Assembly: GCA_907163345.1 (NCBI GenBank)
Contig: CAJQUN010000174.1
Coordinates: forward strand, 1,224,574-1,288,573
DNA length: 64,000 nt
Source of the DNA: Haberlea rhodopensis
Lineage: Eukaryota > Streptophyta > Magnoliopsida > Lamiales > Gesneriaceae
Direction: 5' to 3'
Made by a program: the position numbers and the translations under genes. The notes below the pieces were generated by a model. The model saw only the letters and a program-made list of their open reading frames with translations. It was not told where the DNA came from and searched no databases. Shown here in pieces: positions 1 through 10,430 of the stretch; position 1 is the first letter of the stretch; every line of letters starts with the position of its first letter.

Positions 1-1087
1 TACCGATTGGGAATCTTTAGGAGATTCAATGAGTCGGTTTGTGTGGTGTTGATGTTGGAATCACACCATTGGTCGTTGGTCTGTCAATCATTATTCTCCG
101 CGAGGTGAGAATAGCTGGGGATTGACAGTTGGTTTTGGGACTTTGGGTATGATTGGAGTTACCCGAGTCCATTGCAGTGGGTATGCATGTTGCGTTGGTA
201 CTTAGGCATGTATACCAGTGTGTGTATACGGATGCCAGCTTCTATTTAGTCCTCGTCGAGCATCGGGTCAGTATGCTTGAATGAATGAATCTTCGGTGTG
301 AGATTGTGGCACTTTGAGATTGGTAATCTCGATGGCACGATGTATTCTGATGAATGATTGTGAGGGTCCGGTTTACTTCCCCTGAGGAGGGATGGAACTT
401 GGGAAGGATTAGTTAATCAATGTAATGATTAACAGGCTATTAAGGATTTGATGATTTTGGTTATTTTGAGAACATGGACAGTACATGGGATCCGGATGAG
501 GATGATGCCATCCAGGGAGTATCTTTTGTATTTCATAGCATTTACATTTTTGTACTTTGTGATTATGTTATTGTGATTATTGGTTTGGTGGTATTGGTAT
601 GCTCACCCCGTGTGGGGTTGTCTCTGTTGGGACAGGTGAACAGGTTCGTGGTTGGCTTTGGAGTTGAACTCGAGCTGTAGATTGGAGGTACTTCCAGGAT
701 CGAGGTACCATAGCTGGGAGTATGATATTTTATACATTACGTACACATACGTTTATTTGGTGCTCGCATGTGAGCAGTGTATATGTGCATATGGGTTGTA
801 TAAAAAGGCAAGTGCCTTTCTCTCTTCATTTATTTGTGGCATGCAATTAATTGAGAATTGCTAGATGAATTGAGAATGTAATTAGTGTATTACAAGGGTG
901 CATGATATGTTAAATGATTTTGGTTGGGGAATCTGAAAATGACATGGAATGAAATAAATGGAGAAATTTTATTATCCGTATATTACGCTAAGTTAGCATA
1001 TGGTTATTTCCCAACATAGATGGTTATATGCACATGGTAATGAGGTTAATACACTAATTACGGGTTAAGGGCCTGGGGGTCCTTACA
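1..1087 (+). repeat. LTR-C copy C1, 3' part, cut by the window edge
   Basis: The segment ends in CCTTACA at 1087, the same 3' terminus as solo LTR C2 (ends 21558). Two blocks match C2 and C3: GGACAGTACATGGGATCC near 476 and ATGCTCACCCCGTG near 599, followed by a TGTCTCTGTTGGGACAGGT-like stretch. Short frames at 474-680 and 652-864 lie in this noncoding repeat and show no conserved protein. The 5' end lies outside the window, so it cannot be told whether this is a solo LTR or part of an element. C copies show no coding region here, so the parent element is unknown. Confidence 0.8.
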
Positions 1088-1569
1088 AATTTCATTCTTA
1101 AGGTGGTATTAACTGAATCCTTTTTTAGCTTCTAACGTCTGATTTCTATTTACTTTACTGATAATAAACTCTAATTTATGGGCAATTAGTACCTTGGAAT
1201 TATTTATCCAAGCAATTTAATTTAAAATAAATTATTTAATTTATCAAAAATAAAATAATTATTTTATAATTGATGACACATCTGACAGATATAGTTTAAT
1301 GAAATCGAAAATATATATTGTTTAATAAGTAAACTAGCCATCGAAATATATAATATATATCAATATGCTATTGATTTTTCTTTTGTTTTGTTTGAGTGAA
1401 AATAGTTTTATCTAGAATTTAATATATCATATCATTATTTAAATAAAAAATGTTACAAAAAATTACCAAAATTATAAATAAAATACCATATTAATTACTA
1501 TGGTAATTAAAAATTTAAAGAATTTATTATCAAAAAAAATTATTTAAAGAATTAAGTCACCCAATATTT
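1088..1569. other. AT-rich spacer, no gene seen
   Basis: Very AT-rich sequence with many short A and T runs. I see no coding frame, LTR end or RNA gene. It follows the 3' end of LTR C1 directly and may be the DNA into which C1 inserted. Confidence 0.6.
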
Positions 1570-1762
1570 TTAAATTGCCTAAATCAGTCTCTAATGTTTG
1601 AGTCAATTCCCGATTCAATCCCTGAAGTTTTAAGTGACCCAATTCAGTCCCTTTCCGTTAGTTTTAATGGTGCATTTAACGTTTATGACTGATTTGGGAC
1701 AAATTAGAAAACTAAAAGGGACTAAATCGGGTCAATACAAACAATAGAGACTAAATCGGGAA
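1570..1762. repeat. Short inverted repeat, MITE-like
   Basis: The left arm (about 1582-1630, with AATCAGTCTCTAATGTTTGA and TCAATTCCCGATTCAATCC) is the imperfect reverse complement of the right arm (about 1710-1762, with GGGACTAAATCGGG and AGAGACTAAATCGGGAATG). The arms enclose about 80 bp. GGGACTAAATCGGG-like arms occur in many plant foldback and MITE families. No clear target duplication was found, so the superfamily is open. Confidence 0.55.
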
Positions 1763-1843
1763 TGAGTGCAAACAAGGGGAACCATATCATGCATTATCCC
1801 TCACGTTCCTGTACAAAATTTTACAAATCCTCTCCTCTGGGAA

Positions 1844-2008
1844 TTAGATGCATCGAACCAATTTCTTCTTGGAAAAGGTGAGTTTCTTCATTATGGAAGT
1901 CCAAATCGACACAACCCCTGGTGTAATATCAACCAACTTCCCAGTTTCACTCAGATTCTGCTCGAAAACAGACCAAGGAAGCGCAACCACGTCGTATTTC
2001 TTCCCAAA
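1844..2008 (-). pseudogene. 54-codon protein-like scrap, unidentified
   Basis: On the minus strand a frame runs from 2008 to a TAA at 1844-1846. The first 35 or so residues have an ordinary protein composition, with motif KKYDVVALPWSVFEQN, and base composition is clearly richer in G and C than the flanks. The later part (lysine-rich) may be read-through into intron. I do not recognise the protein. It abuts the palindromic repeat block starting near 2013, so it could be a host exon captured by or next to a transposon, or the remains of a host gene. The overlapping plus-strand frame 1766-2056 has no comparable motif. Confidence 0.35.
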
Positions 2009-2174
2009 TGTAGTGTAAAATTGGTACTAAACGCAATATTTTCGGTACTATTTTAGTGTAAAATTAATATTAAACGCAACATTTTCGGTACTAATTTAGC
2101 ATAGAATTGGTATTAAACTTAGCAATTAATATTATTCAACATTTTCCAATATTAACTATGTACAAAGTTGGTGT

Positions 2175-3160
2175 TAAATCAATTTAAAATCGGTATTAAC
2201 GTAGTACATAATTGGAATTAAAATATAACAATAAATAAAAATATGTAATTGTGCAAATTACAACTATTTTATTTTTGGTACGGAATTGGTATTATTCAAC
2301 ACTTTTCCAGTACTAACTATGTACATAGTTGCTATCAAATCCATTTAAAATCGGTATTAGCATAGTACAAAATTGGTATTAAAATATAATAATACGTACT
2401 TACAATTTTTTTTTTTTTTGGTATGAAGTTAGTACTATTAAGCACATATCCAGTATTAACTATTTACAAAGTTGGTATTAAATCCATTTAAAATAGGTAT
2501 TATAGTAGTACAAAGTTGGTATTAAAATATAATAATACATAAAAATATATACTTGTGCAAATCATACCTATTTATTTTTTGGCGTGGAATTGGTGCTATA
2601 CAACACTTTTTCAGTATTAACTATGTACAAAGTTAGTATTAAATCCATTTAAAATCGGTATTATCATAGTACAAAGCTGATATTAAAATATAATAATACA
2701 TAAAAATATATACTTGTGCAAATCATACCTATTTTATTTTTTGGCATGTAATTTGTATTATACAACACTTTTTCAGTATTAACTATGTACAAAGTTGGTA
2801 TTAAATCCATTTAAAATCGTTATTGAAGTAGTACAAAGTTGGTATTAAAATATAATAATAAATAAAAGAATATACTTATCCAAGTTACAACTATTTTATT
2901 TTTGGTATGAAATTGGTATTTTACATCTTTTCGGTGTTATCTATGTATAATGTGGGTATTAAAGCCATTTAAAATTGTTATTAATGTAGTAGAAAGTTGG
3001 TAATAAATTTAATAATATATAAAAACATGTACTTGCAATTTACAATTATTTTATTGTTTGATATTATACTGATACTTTTCAATAATTTTTCAGTATTAAC
3101 TATGTACAAATTTGGTACTAAATCTATCTAAAATCGGTATTAACGTAGTACACTTTTGAA
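2175..3160 (+). repeat. Left arm: about 160 bp tandem repeat, 7 units
   Basis: The marker ATTTAAAATCGGTATTA recurs with changes at about 2181, 2341, 2484, 2645, 2808, 2965 and 3125, giving steps of 143-164 bp. Each unit also holds a GTACAAAGTTGGTATTAAAA segment, a run of TAATAATA, a TTTATTTTTTGG segment and a CAGTATTAACTATGTAC segment. Units are diverged, so the array is old. It faces the right arm in inverted orientation. Confidence 0.8.
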
Positions 3161-3199
3161 AACCACATTGACTATATTAATGTCATATATATAATTTCC

Positions 3200-4050
3200 C
3201 AACTTAGTACATCGTTATTACTAGAATAGTGTTGAATAATACCCAATTCATACCAAAAAATAAAATAACGAGTACATATTTTTATGTATTATTATATTTG
3301 AATATCAAATTTGTACTACATTAATATCGATTTTAAATAGATCTAATACTAACTTTGTACTTACTTAATCATGGAAAAGTGTTGAAAAATACAAATTTCA
3401 TACCAAAAAATAAAATATTTATAATTTACATGTTTTTATGTATTATTATATTTTAATATCAACTTTATACTACGTTAATACCGATTTTAAATAGATTTAA
3501 TATCAACTTGTACATAGTTAATACTAGAAAAGTGTTGAATAGTATGAATTTCATACCAAAAAATAAATTAGTTGTAATTTGCACAAGTGCATGATTTTAT
3601 GTATTATTATATTTTAATACAAATTTTGTACTACGTTAATACCTATTCTAAAAGGATTTATTATCAACTTTATACATAGTTAACAGTGGAAAATATTGAA
3701 AAGTACAAATTTCATACCAAAAAATAAAATAGTTGTAATTTGCGCAAGTACATATTTTTATGAATTATTATATTTTAATACCAACTTTGTACTACACTAT
3801 TACCTTTTTTAAATGAATTTAATTCCAAATTTGTACATAGTTAATACTGAACAAGTGTTGAAAAGTACCAATTTCATACCAAAGAATAAAATAGTTGTAA
3901 CCAGTACATGTTTTTATATATTATTATATTTGAATACCAATTTGTACTATGTTAATATCGATTTTAAATAGATTTAATACCAAATTTCTACATACTTAAT
4001 ACGGGTAAAGTGTTGAAAAATACCAATTTCATACCAAAAAATAAAATGTG
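3200..4050 (-). repeat. Right arm: about 160 bp tandem repeat, inverted, 5 units
   Basis: The reverse-complement marker (GATTTTAAATAGATTTAATA and variants) occurs at about 3327, 3481, 3642, 3804 and 3957, a step of about 155-160 bp. Each unit also has TTTCATACCAAAAAATAAAA and GTGTTGAA segments, which are the reverse complements of left-arm parts. Fewer units than the left arm, so copy number is asymmetric. Confidence 0.8.
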
Positions 4051-4056
4051 TAACTA

Positions 4057-4450
4057 GTACCGAAATTATATAGGTTTAATATAATATCATGTGTAATTAG
4101 CACAAATTGTATATGTTTAATACTAATTTGAGTGTAACTAGTACCAAAATTTATATACATTAATACAAACTTCATGTGTAACTAGTACTATATTTGTATA
4201 TGTTTAATTTCAATTTCAAACAGAACTAATATCAAAATTGTTGGGTTTAATACTAATTTAAATTGAACTAATCTCAAAATGTTTTAATTTAATACTAATT
4301 TAAATTGAACTAATCCGAAATTGTCGAGTTTAATACCAATTTTAAACTCAATAAATAACGAAATTGTTGAGTTTAATACAATTCTAAACTAAACTAATAC
4401 CAAAAATGTTGCGTTTAATTCTAATTTTAAACTGACATAATACCGAAATT
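4057..4450 (-). repeat. Outer right array: about 43 bp tandem repeat, 9 units
   Basis: Units of about 41-44 bp read ACTAATACCAAAATTG, then a GTTTAATACTAATTT segment. About nine units run from 4057 to 4450. The same unit in the opposite orientation appears two to three times at 2018-2130 on the left edge (TAAAATTGGTACTAAACGC), so the outer class is also palindromically placed but far shorter on the left. Confidence 0.75.
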
Positions 4451-4986
4451 GAATGAAAAAGATGTTAACAAACAAAGACATAACAAAATGATACAAGTAC
4501 TACTACTAAATTACATTGGTAGCAGTACAAGATGATTCAATTACATAGCAATTACAATTATGAAGCCATGAGCCAACATCCAAAAATATATTAGAGGCAT
4601 AGTCATGGTGATTCACAGAAAGCTAATCCAGTTTAATTCTTCTCCATTCCCCGTAAAAAGAGGAAAATTTCAGGGAAAAAAACTTACAAGGTTAGATGTA
4701 GAGAAAGATTTTAGAGAGAGGATGAAATTTTACAAAGCCTTTCCCCATAAAGATTTTTGGACCTTTTATGTATTGAAAAGCTTGCTTTAGAAAAATAAAA
4801 TGGAGACAGATGTATGGAAAGATTTTACAGAGAGGATGATCATGAAATTTTGGGTTTGGAGCTTAAAGAGAGGTATAATCTAATGGCATATGGGTATTTG
4901 GGCATTTTTATTTTTTACAAGGGTATAGTAGTAGCTTTGTATGGGTAGGGAGTTAAGAAAAAAACAAAAGGATATGAGTGAGTTAG
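4451..4986. other. AT-rich spacer with a partial duplication, no gene seen
   Basis: A segment near 4695-4735 (AGATGTA, GAAAGATTTTA, GAGAGGATGA) is repeated with changes near 4807-4852. The frame 4605-4790 (61 codons) crosses this AT-rich DNA and has no recognisable motif. The last five bases, GTTAG (4982-4986), form the left target duplication of Cop1. Confidence 0.5.
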
Positions 4987-5803
4987 TGTAGGAATTTTTG
5001 GTGAGCCCAAATTGAGATTGAGTCCAAGTTGGTTATTGAGAACAAATTTGGTTTGAATGGTCAATGGTCTAGAAATCCCGCATTGGGATTTTAAACCAAT
5101 AAATATTTGTTTATATTGAGAAACAAATTAAGAGAGTGTAGTTTAGTGGGAAAGAGGGGTGCTCCTCGCGCGCCGTCCGTCTGTCCGTTCGGCTCGTTGC
5201 GTCGTGCGCGTGTCACTGCCGCGAAGGCAGCCCTATCTTTTTGCTACACGTTTTTTTCTAGAAGATTGACCTTTCACCTACTCATCGGTTTTGATATCGT
5301 ACATTGATTGTTGAGAGTTAATGGATTTAAGTGAGACTTAAATCTGAGATTTATGTTGAGGCTTCTCAGCTACCCCACTATGCATTGTCATTTATGTTTT
5401 GACCTTTGGTAGGTCTGCTGTTGCAGCTATATAAGTTGCTCCAGCCTCATCCCGAAATTGCATTTCATATCATATCATCTTATCTTCTTGAGAGTACTAC
5501 ACACTGCTAAGTGTTCGAGTGAGTCTGTCTAGATTTCTGCTTCAATCCAAACAGAGGCGTTCGGGCGTTGTACCTTGGAACTCTCTTGTCCAGGAGGCCA
5601 GAAGTTGTAGGCGGGCAATTTAGAGTTTACGAGCACACGGTTTACTGTGGCCTCGTCCATTTCAGATACTAACAACAAAGCTTCTGCACAGTATATTTAA
5701 ACTGTTGTTGTAAGTTTCTACTATTTTCAAGCATTTTTTTTATAAGACAGTGTTTGTGATCTTTTGAGGTTTCGTCTACTTGAACAAAAGAATAGAACCA
5801 ACA
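4987..5803 (+). repeat. Cop1 5' LTR
   Basis: 817 bp, TG...CA ends. A TATA box candidate (TATATAAG) lies at 5428-5435, so transcription probably starts near 5460. The 3' LTR is very similar, with base changes and small indels. The LTR holds a GC-rich patch (5160-5225) unlike the surrounding DNA. Positions 5619-5632 are the exact reverse complement of the bases just after the LTR (5805-5818). Confidence 0.92.
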
Positions 5804-5820
5804 ATCGTAAACTCTAAACC
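5804..5820 (+). promoter_or_regulatory. Cop1 non-canonical primer-binding region
   Basis: Directly after the LTR comes AT then TCGTAAACTCTAAA (5805-5818). It is not the TGGTATCAGAGC complement of initiator Met-tRNA usual for Copia elements. Instead it is a perfect 14-base complement of TTTAGAGTTTACGA inside the LTR (5619-5632), downstream of the likely transcription start. This would allow the RNA to pair with itself. Self-priming is inference; use of another tRNA is possible. Confidence 0.5.
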
Positions 5821-6031
5821 TGTGTATCTTTTTTGTTCTGTTTTGTGTTCTGTCAAAGCTCAGATCTTCATCAACTGCACTTTAACAAATTGTTACTGTC
5901 AAGTTTCATATTTAGTTGAGACACTGTTTATGCACTGTTGAAATGTTTAATCATACTGTTTCAGAACTGTTTTGATATTATTTGTGCTCTCTTATTTGTG
6001 TTCTATTTTAGCTAATGGCTGACCAGAGGAG
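5821..6031 (+). other. Cop1 leader
   Basis: T-rich untranslated leader. An ATG at 6015 opens a frame that matches gag only after a break: residues that agree with the Copia gag begin near 6032. The N-terminal part of gag (roughly 80 residues in the family) appears to be missing. Confidence 0.5.
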
Positions 6032-6825
6032 AAACCGGTGGAGGACAAAGAGGATCCTCAATCTGCAGTGATTGTCGAGTCATGGATGAGTGCCGACTAC
6101 CTTTGTCATAACTACATACTGAATTCTCTTGACGATGCGCTTTTTAATGTGTATTCCCCCAAGGAGACTGCTAAGAATCTTTGGGAATCGTTAGAGACAA
6201 ATTATAAAGTTGACGACGCAGGCGCAAAGAAATTTGCAGCCGGGCGATTCCATGACTATCGAATGGTAGATGGCAAGAGCGTTGTTGAGCAATGCGAAGA
6301 GCTGCAGCTGATATATCATGAACTTGCTTCCGAAGGTATGGGGCTAAATGATGCTCTCCAAGTGGCGATGATGACTGAAAAATTACCGCCATCTTGGAAG
6401 GACTTCAAAAGCTACCTAAAGCACAAGCGAAATATGATGAGTCTCGAGGATCTTATCAGGAGGCTGCGCATCGAGCAAGACTTGACAAGAAATCATTTGG
6501 AATGATTTCCAAGGCCAACGTGGTTGAAGTTGGGGACAACTCCCATGGGAATAAGCGCAAGCGTACTTTTGAACCCAAGGGAGATACTCAGACAAGGAGG
6601 TTCACCGGTGACTGTTATGTTTGTGGTAAGCCTAACCATAAGGCCAAGAACTGCACTCAACATCAAAACAATGACGGTAAGAGGAAGATAGTCCCTTACA
6701 AAGGCAAAGGCAAGAGGCCTGCACATGCCCACATTGCTGAGGACAACCTGAGCTCCAACATGGATGACATGCATCTGAGTGCTGTGGTATCGAAGGTTAA
6801 TCTTGTTGGTGGAAACTCCAAGGAA
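6032..6825 (+). pseudogene. Cop1 gag (UBN2-type capsid plus zinc knuckle), frameshifted
   Basis: The frame 6038-6505 carries the C-terminal half of a UBN2/Copia gag domain (SAVIVESWMSADYLCHNYI, then AKNLWESLETNYK, MTEKLPPSWKDFK). A shift near 6395-6505 moves to another frame that holds a zinc knuckle, CYVCGKPNHKAKNC (CX2CX4HX4C, 6613-6654), followed by a basic linker. The N-terminus is lost. In an active element gag builds the virus-like particle and the knuckle packages RNA. Here the frame break prevents a full product. Confidence 0.88.
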
Positions 6826-7095
6826 TGGTGGGTGGACACTGGGGCTACTCGCCAATATGCGCCAACAAATGGATGTTTAAGACCTATCAACTAGTCAAAG
6901 ATGAGCAATGCTACATGAGAAATTCAGCAGTCTCAAAAGTTGAAGGCAAAGGGACGGTTGTGCTAAAGATGACTTCCGGCAAAGAGTTGACTCTTACCGA
7001 GGTGCTCCATGTGCCAGAGATCCGAAAGAATCTCATCTCCGGAGCAGTGCTGAACAAGAAAGGCTTTCGGCTCGTTTTGAATCCGACAAAGTCAT
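6826..7095 (+). pseudogene. Cop1 protease, frameshifted
   Basis: WWVDTGAT (6826-6849) is the Copia aspartic-protease signature with the D-T-G-A active site. That frame stops at 6892. The rest of the domain continues in the frame of 6825-7157, with LTEVLHVPEIRKNLISG, the usual C-terminal protease block. The protease would cut the Gag-Pol polyprotein. A frameshift near 6855-6895 separates active site from body. Confidence 0.88.
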
Positions 7096-7111
7096 TCTGT
7101 CCAAGGGTAGT

Positions 7112-8413
7112 ATGTTTGTGGGCAAAGGATACTTGGCCAATAACCTCTTCAAGATGAGGGTAATGACTTTAGCTCCTAAGGCTAAGTCTAGTGTAGAGGT
7201 TGAGGTTGATGTTAATGCATCAAATGAGGCTAGCAAAAGCAAAAATAATGTAATGAATGTTGCCAATGTGGCTAATAAAACTTTAAAGGTTGATTATTCT
7301 TGTGAGTCTTTACATTGGTGGCATGGTAGATTAGGACATGTGAATTATAAGTCCTTACAAAGGCTAATGTCTCTTAATCTATTACCTAAATTTAACATCA
7401 ATCATAAACACAAGTGCAAGATTTGTGTAGATGCCAAATTAACCAAGTCTTCATTGCACTCAATTGAGCGAAGCACCAAACCGTTAAACTTGATCCATAC
7501 GGATGTATGCGATCTAAAGTATGTACAATCTAGAGGCGGTAAAAATTATTTCATAACATTTATCGATGATTGTACAAGATATTGTTATGTCTACTTAATG
7601 AGAAGTAAAGACAGAGCAATTGATATGTTCATTCACTATACGAATGAAGTTGAGAATCAACTTGATAAAAAGATTAAAATTCTTCGAAGTGATCGAGGGG
7701 GTGAATATGAGTCACCATTTGCACAAATATGTGCTGAGAGTGGCATTATTCATCAAACCAATGCGCCTTATTCTCCCTAGCAAAATGGTATTGCTGAAAG
7801 GAAGAATAGAACGCTGAAGGAAATGATGAATGCAATGCTTATAAGTTCTGACTTACCTCGAAATTTGTGGGGAGAAGCTCTGCTATCCGCCAACTACATG
7901 CTAAACAGAGTACCACATAAAAAGTTGGATAAAACACCTTATGAATTGTGGAAAGGTCGCGCACCTAGCTACAAGTTTTTAAGGGTTTGGGGCTGTCTAT
8001 CAAATGTATCAATTCCTCCTCATAAACGGACTAGGATTGGATCTAAGACAGTGGATTGTGTATTTATCAGATATGCGCAAGATAGTAGTGCCTATCGATT
8101 TCTGGTACACAAGTCAGATAATGCAGAAATGCATGTAAATACTATCATTGAGGCTAGAGATGCTTCATTCTTTGAGGAAATCTTTCCCCACAAAACTCAG
8201 ACAGTGACTGAAACCAATGTTGAGAGAAATGTGGGGGATAGAGAATCTCAAGAGAATGTAGAATCTCCTAGACGAAGCAAAAGAGTGAGAAAAGAAAAGT
8301 CTTTTGGCTCAGATTTTCTAACATATCTGTTGGAAAAGGATCCGGCTACTTTCAAGGAAGCAATGTCTTTACAAGACTCTGATCTTTGCAAAGAAGCGGT
8401 GTACAGTGAGATA
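7112..8413 (+). pseudogene. Cop1 integrase, one internal stop
   Basis: The N-terminal zinc finger is visible as WWHGRLGHVNYKSL ... CKICVDAK. The DDE core shows HTDVCD, LRSDRGGEY and, after a TAG stop at 7778-7780, NGIAERKNR, which places the three catalytic residues. The stop fits a single C-to-T change. The C-terminal region (NRVPHKKLDKTPYELW, LRVWGC) follows in the same frame to a TAA at 8414-8416. It would join element cDNA to chromosomal DNA. Broken by the stop. Confidence 0.9.
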
Positions 8414-8416
8414 TAA

Positions 8417-9190
8417 TCTATCTTACATAATCATACTTGGGAACTAGTGGATCTTCCTGCAGGTTGTAAACCACTAGGCCACAAGTGGATATGAAAGCTG
8501 ATGGTACTGTAGATAAGTACAAGGCTAGACTTGTAGTCAAAGGCTACACACAAACTGAAGGTGTTGATTATTTCGACACATACACTCATGTATCCAGGAA
8601 AACGTCTATAAGGTTAATAATTGCATTTGCTGCATTATATAACCTAGAGATCCATCAAATGGATGTAAAAATAGTATTTCTAAATGGAGAGTTAGAAGAT
8701 GAGGTTTACATGGACCAACCTGAAGGGTTTGTAGTTCCAGGGAAAGAAACAAATGTGTGTAGACTTGTGAAATCCTTGTATGGATTAAAACAAACATCTA
8801 AACAATGGCACGAAAAATTTGACAGCGTCATGCTTTCAAATGGGTTTAAAACAAACCAATGTGATAAATGTGTCTACGTAAAAGGAGACAATACAAACTA
8901 TGTGATAGTATGTCTCTACGTAGATAACATGATAATTGTTGGTAATAACAATAACATCAAAATTACCAAGAAAATGTTATCTCGAAGTTTTGAGGTGTGT
9001 GATTCTTGGGATGAAGATCACAAAACATGCAGATGGATATTCTCTCTCCCAGAGTCATTATATTGAGAAGATACTTGACAAGTTTGACAAGGGAAATAAT
9101 ACCATTGCGAGAACACCTATGGAGGTGGTGTCAAATCCTTGCAAGAATCGCGGAGAAGGTGTGCAACAACTTGAGTACTCTAGGTCATAG
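8417..9190 (+). pseudogene. Cop1 reverse transcriptase, active site altered, frameshifted
   Basis: RT blocks in order: NHTWELVDLPAG and GHKW (frame before 8485), KYKARLVVKGYTQTEGVDY, MDVKIVFLNGELEDEVYM, SLYGLKQTSKQWHEKF, then YVDNMIIVG. The catalytic YVDD is YVDN, so the second aspartate is lost. A deletion or shift sits near 8490, another near 9000-9020. The enzyme would copy element RNA. The copy is inactive by several independent changes. Confidence 0.9.
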
Positions 9191-9850
9191 GTAGTCTCAT
9201 GTACCTCATGGATTGCACTAGACCAGATATAGCTAACTCAGTCAACAGATTGAGCAGATATACGAGTAATCCCAGTTATGAGCACTAGAAAGCAGTAGTT
9301 CGAGTTCTTAGATATCTAAGATACACTACTAACTATGGACTACATTATACGAGATATCCAGCAGTAATTGAAGGGTACTCAGATGCGAATTGGATATCGG
9401 ACTCCAAGAATATAAAGTCCACGAGTGGATATATCTTTATAATTGGAGGTGCAACTGTTTCATGGAAATCATGCAAACAGACGTGCATTGCTAGGTCAAT
9501 TATGGAATCTGAGTTCATAGCTTTAGATCTTGCAGCAGAAGAAGCTGATTGGCTTTGGAGTTTCTTGGAGGACATTCCAATGTGGTCAAAATTGGTGCCA
9601 CCCATTAGCGTGCACTGTGATAGTCAGTCAGCTATGGGAAGGGCACAAAATAATGTGTATAATGGGAAATCTAGACACATACGTCGGAGACATAAATCTA
9701 TGAGAAATCTACTGAAAACCAGTGTTATTTCTCTAGATTTGTGAAGTCTAAAGAAAACATTGCATACCCATTTACGAAAGGTCTAACAAGAGACCGATAT
9801 TTCATCGAGGGGAATGAGGTTGAAGCCCATGAAATTGATTTCCAACCATG
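9191..9850 (+). pseudogene. Cop1 RNase H, frameshifted
   Basis: The block YSDANWISDSKNIKSTSGY (about 9379-9435) contains the first catalytic aspartate. MESEFIALDLAAEEADWLW and HCDSQSAM follow with the glutamate and second aspartate. KSRHIRRRHKSMRNLL and a tail ending near 9850 complete the domain in another frame. RNase H removes the RNA strand during cDNA synthesis. Several stops and shifts. Confidence 0.88.
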
Positions 9851-10430
9851 ATGGCAACCCAACCTGAATTGTAAAGTCCAATTTGCAGGTTCAACGGGAA
9901 AACCGAATTGTGGGGGGGGGGGGGGGATCGAACAAATCACTCGGGAAATTGAGTTCCTTACCTATTCCTGTGATGAAAGATTGATAAACCTGTATTTGGG
10001 AAGGATGAGCTCATGCTATTAATGATTCTTCTATCTCAAGATATTAAAGGGGTATGACAGGATACTCTTTAGAAGAAATCGCCTATATCGAATGTGAAGG
10101 GGCCGCTTCTATGAGATGACCTAAGGGCTAAATCTCTAGAGCATTCGATGAAACATCCAAGGCAGTCCAAAAAATGGACAACAACGAAAGAACCAATAAT
10201 AGTGTGGAGATGAAACTGTGTGAGTATTGTTGTCTTGTTATACATAAAACGTTGAACAGTTCAAGGCATCGCGTCCACTGGTTGACAAGTATATCCGATG
10301 ATACTTTACTAAGGAATGTTCAAGGTTAACCACCACCTTTCCTGATGCAGTGAATTCTTGAAGTACTCTCAATTCTGCATTTCTTGGTGCATTGTGTAAT
10401 TTCTTCTCCAATTTTATTCATGTGGGAGAG
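9851..10430 (+). other. Cop1 3' untranslated region and polypurine tract
   Basis: Noncoding. A G run of about 15 bases lies at 9912-9926. The last bases before the 3' LTR, GTGGGAGAG (10422-10430), are the likely polypurine tract. Small frames here show no protein similarity. Confidence 0.65.

Larger units (their letters stand above)
2013..4450. repeat. 2.4 kb palindromic block of nested tandem repeats (foldback-like)
   Basis: The whole block is a large imperfect inverted repeat centred near 3170-3200. The left half reads GGTATTAAA / GTACAAAGTTGG in one direction; the right half carries the reverse complements (TTTAATACC, CCAACTTTGTAC-like). Two repeat classes are stacked symmetrically: about 160 bp units inside and about 43 bp units outside. 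No coding frame is present. Such two-tier arms resemble foldback elements or the subterminal arrays of CACTA or Mutator-like transposons, but I found no CACTA terminus and no target duplication. Confidence 0.75.

Noticed and set aside
474..864. Two short frames in LTR C1
   Set aside because: Not conserved as protein in C2 or C3; the DNA similarity is that of an LTR.
1570..4986. CACTA transposon with subterminal repeats
   Set aside because: No CACTA terminus or 3 bp duplication was found at plausible ends; kept only as a foldback-like repeat.
5107..5307. 66-codon frame in the Cop1 LTR with a GC-rich arginine stretch
   Set aside because: Not preserved as a frame in the 3' LTR, which has indels in the same patch.
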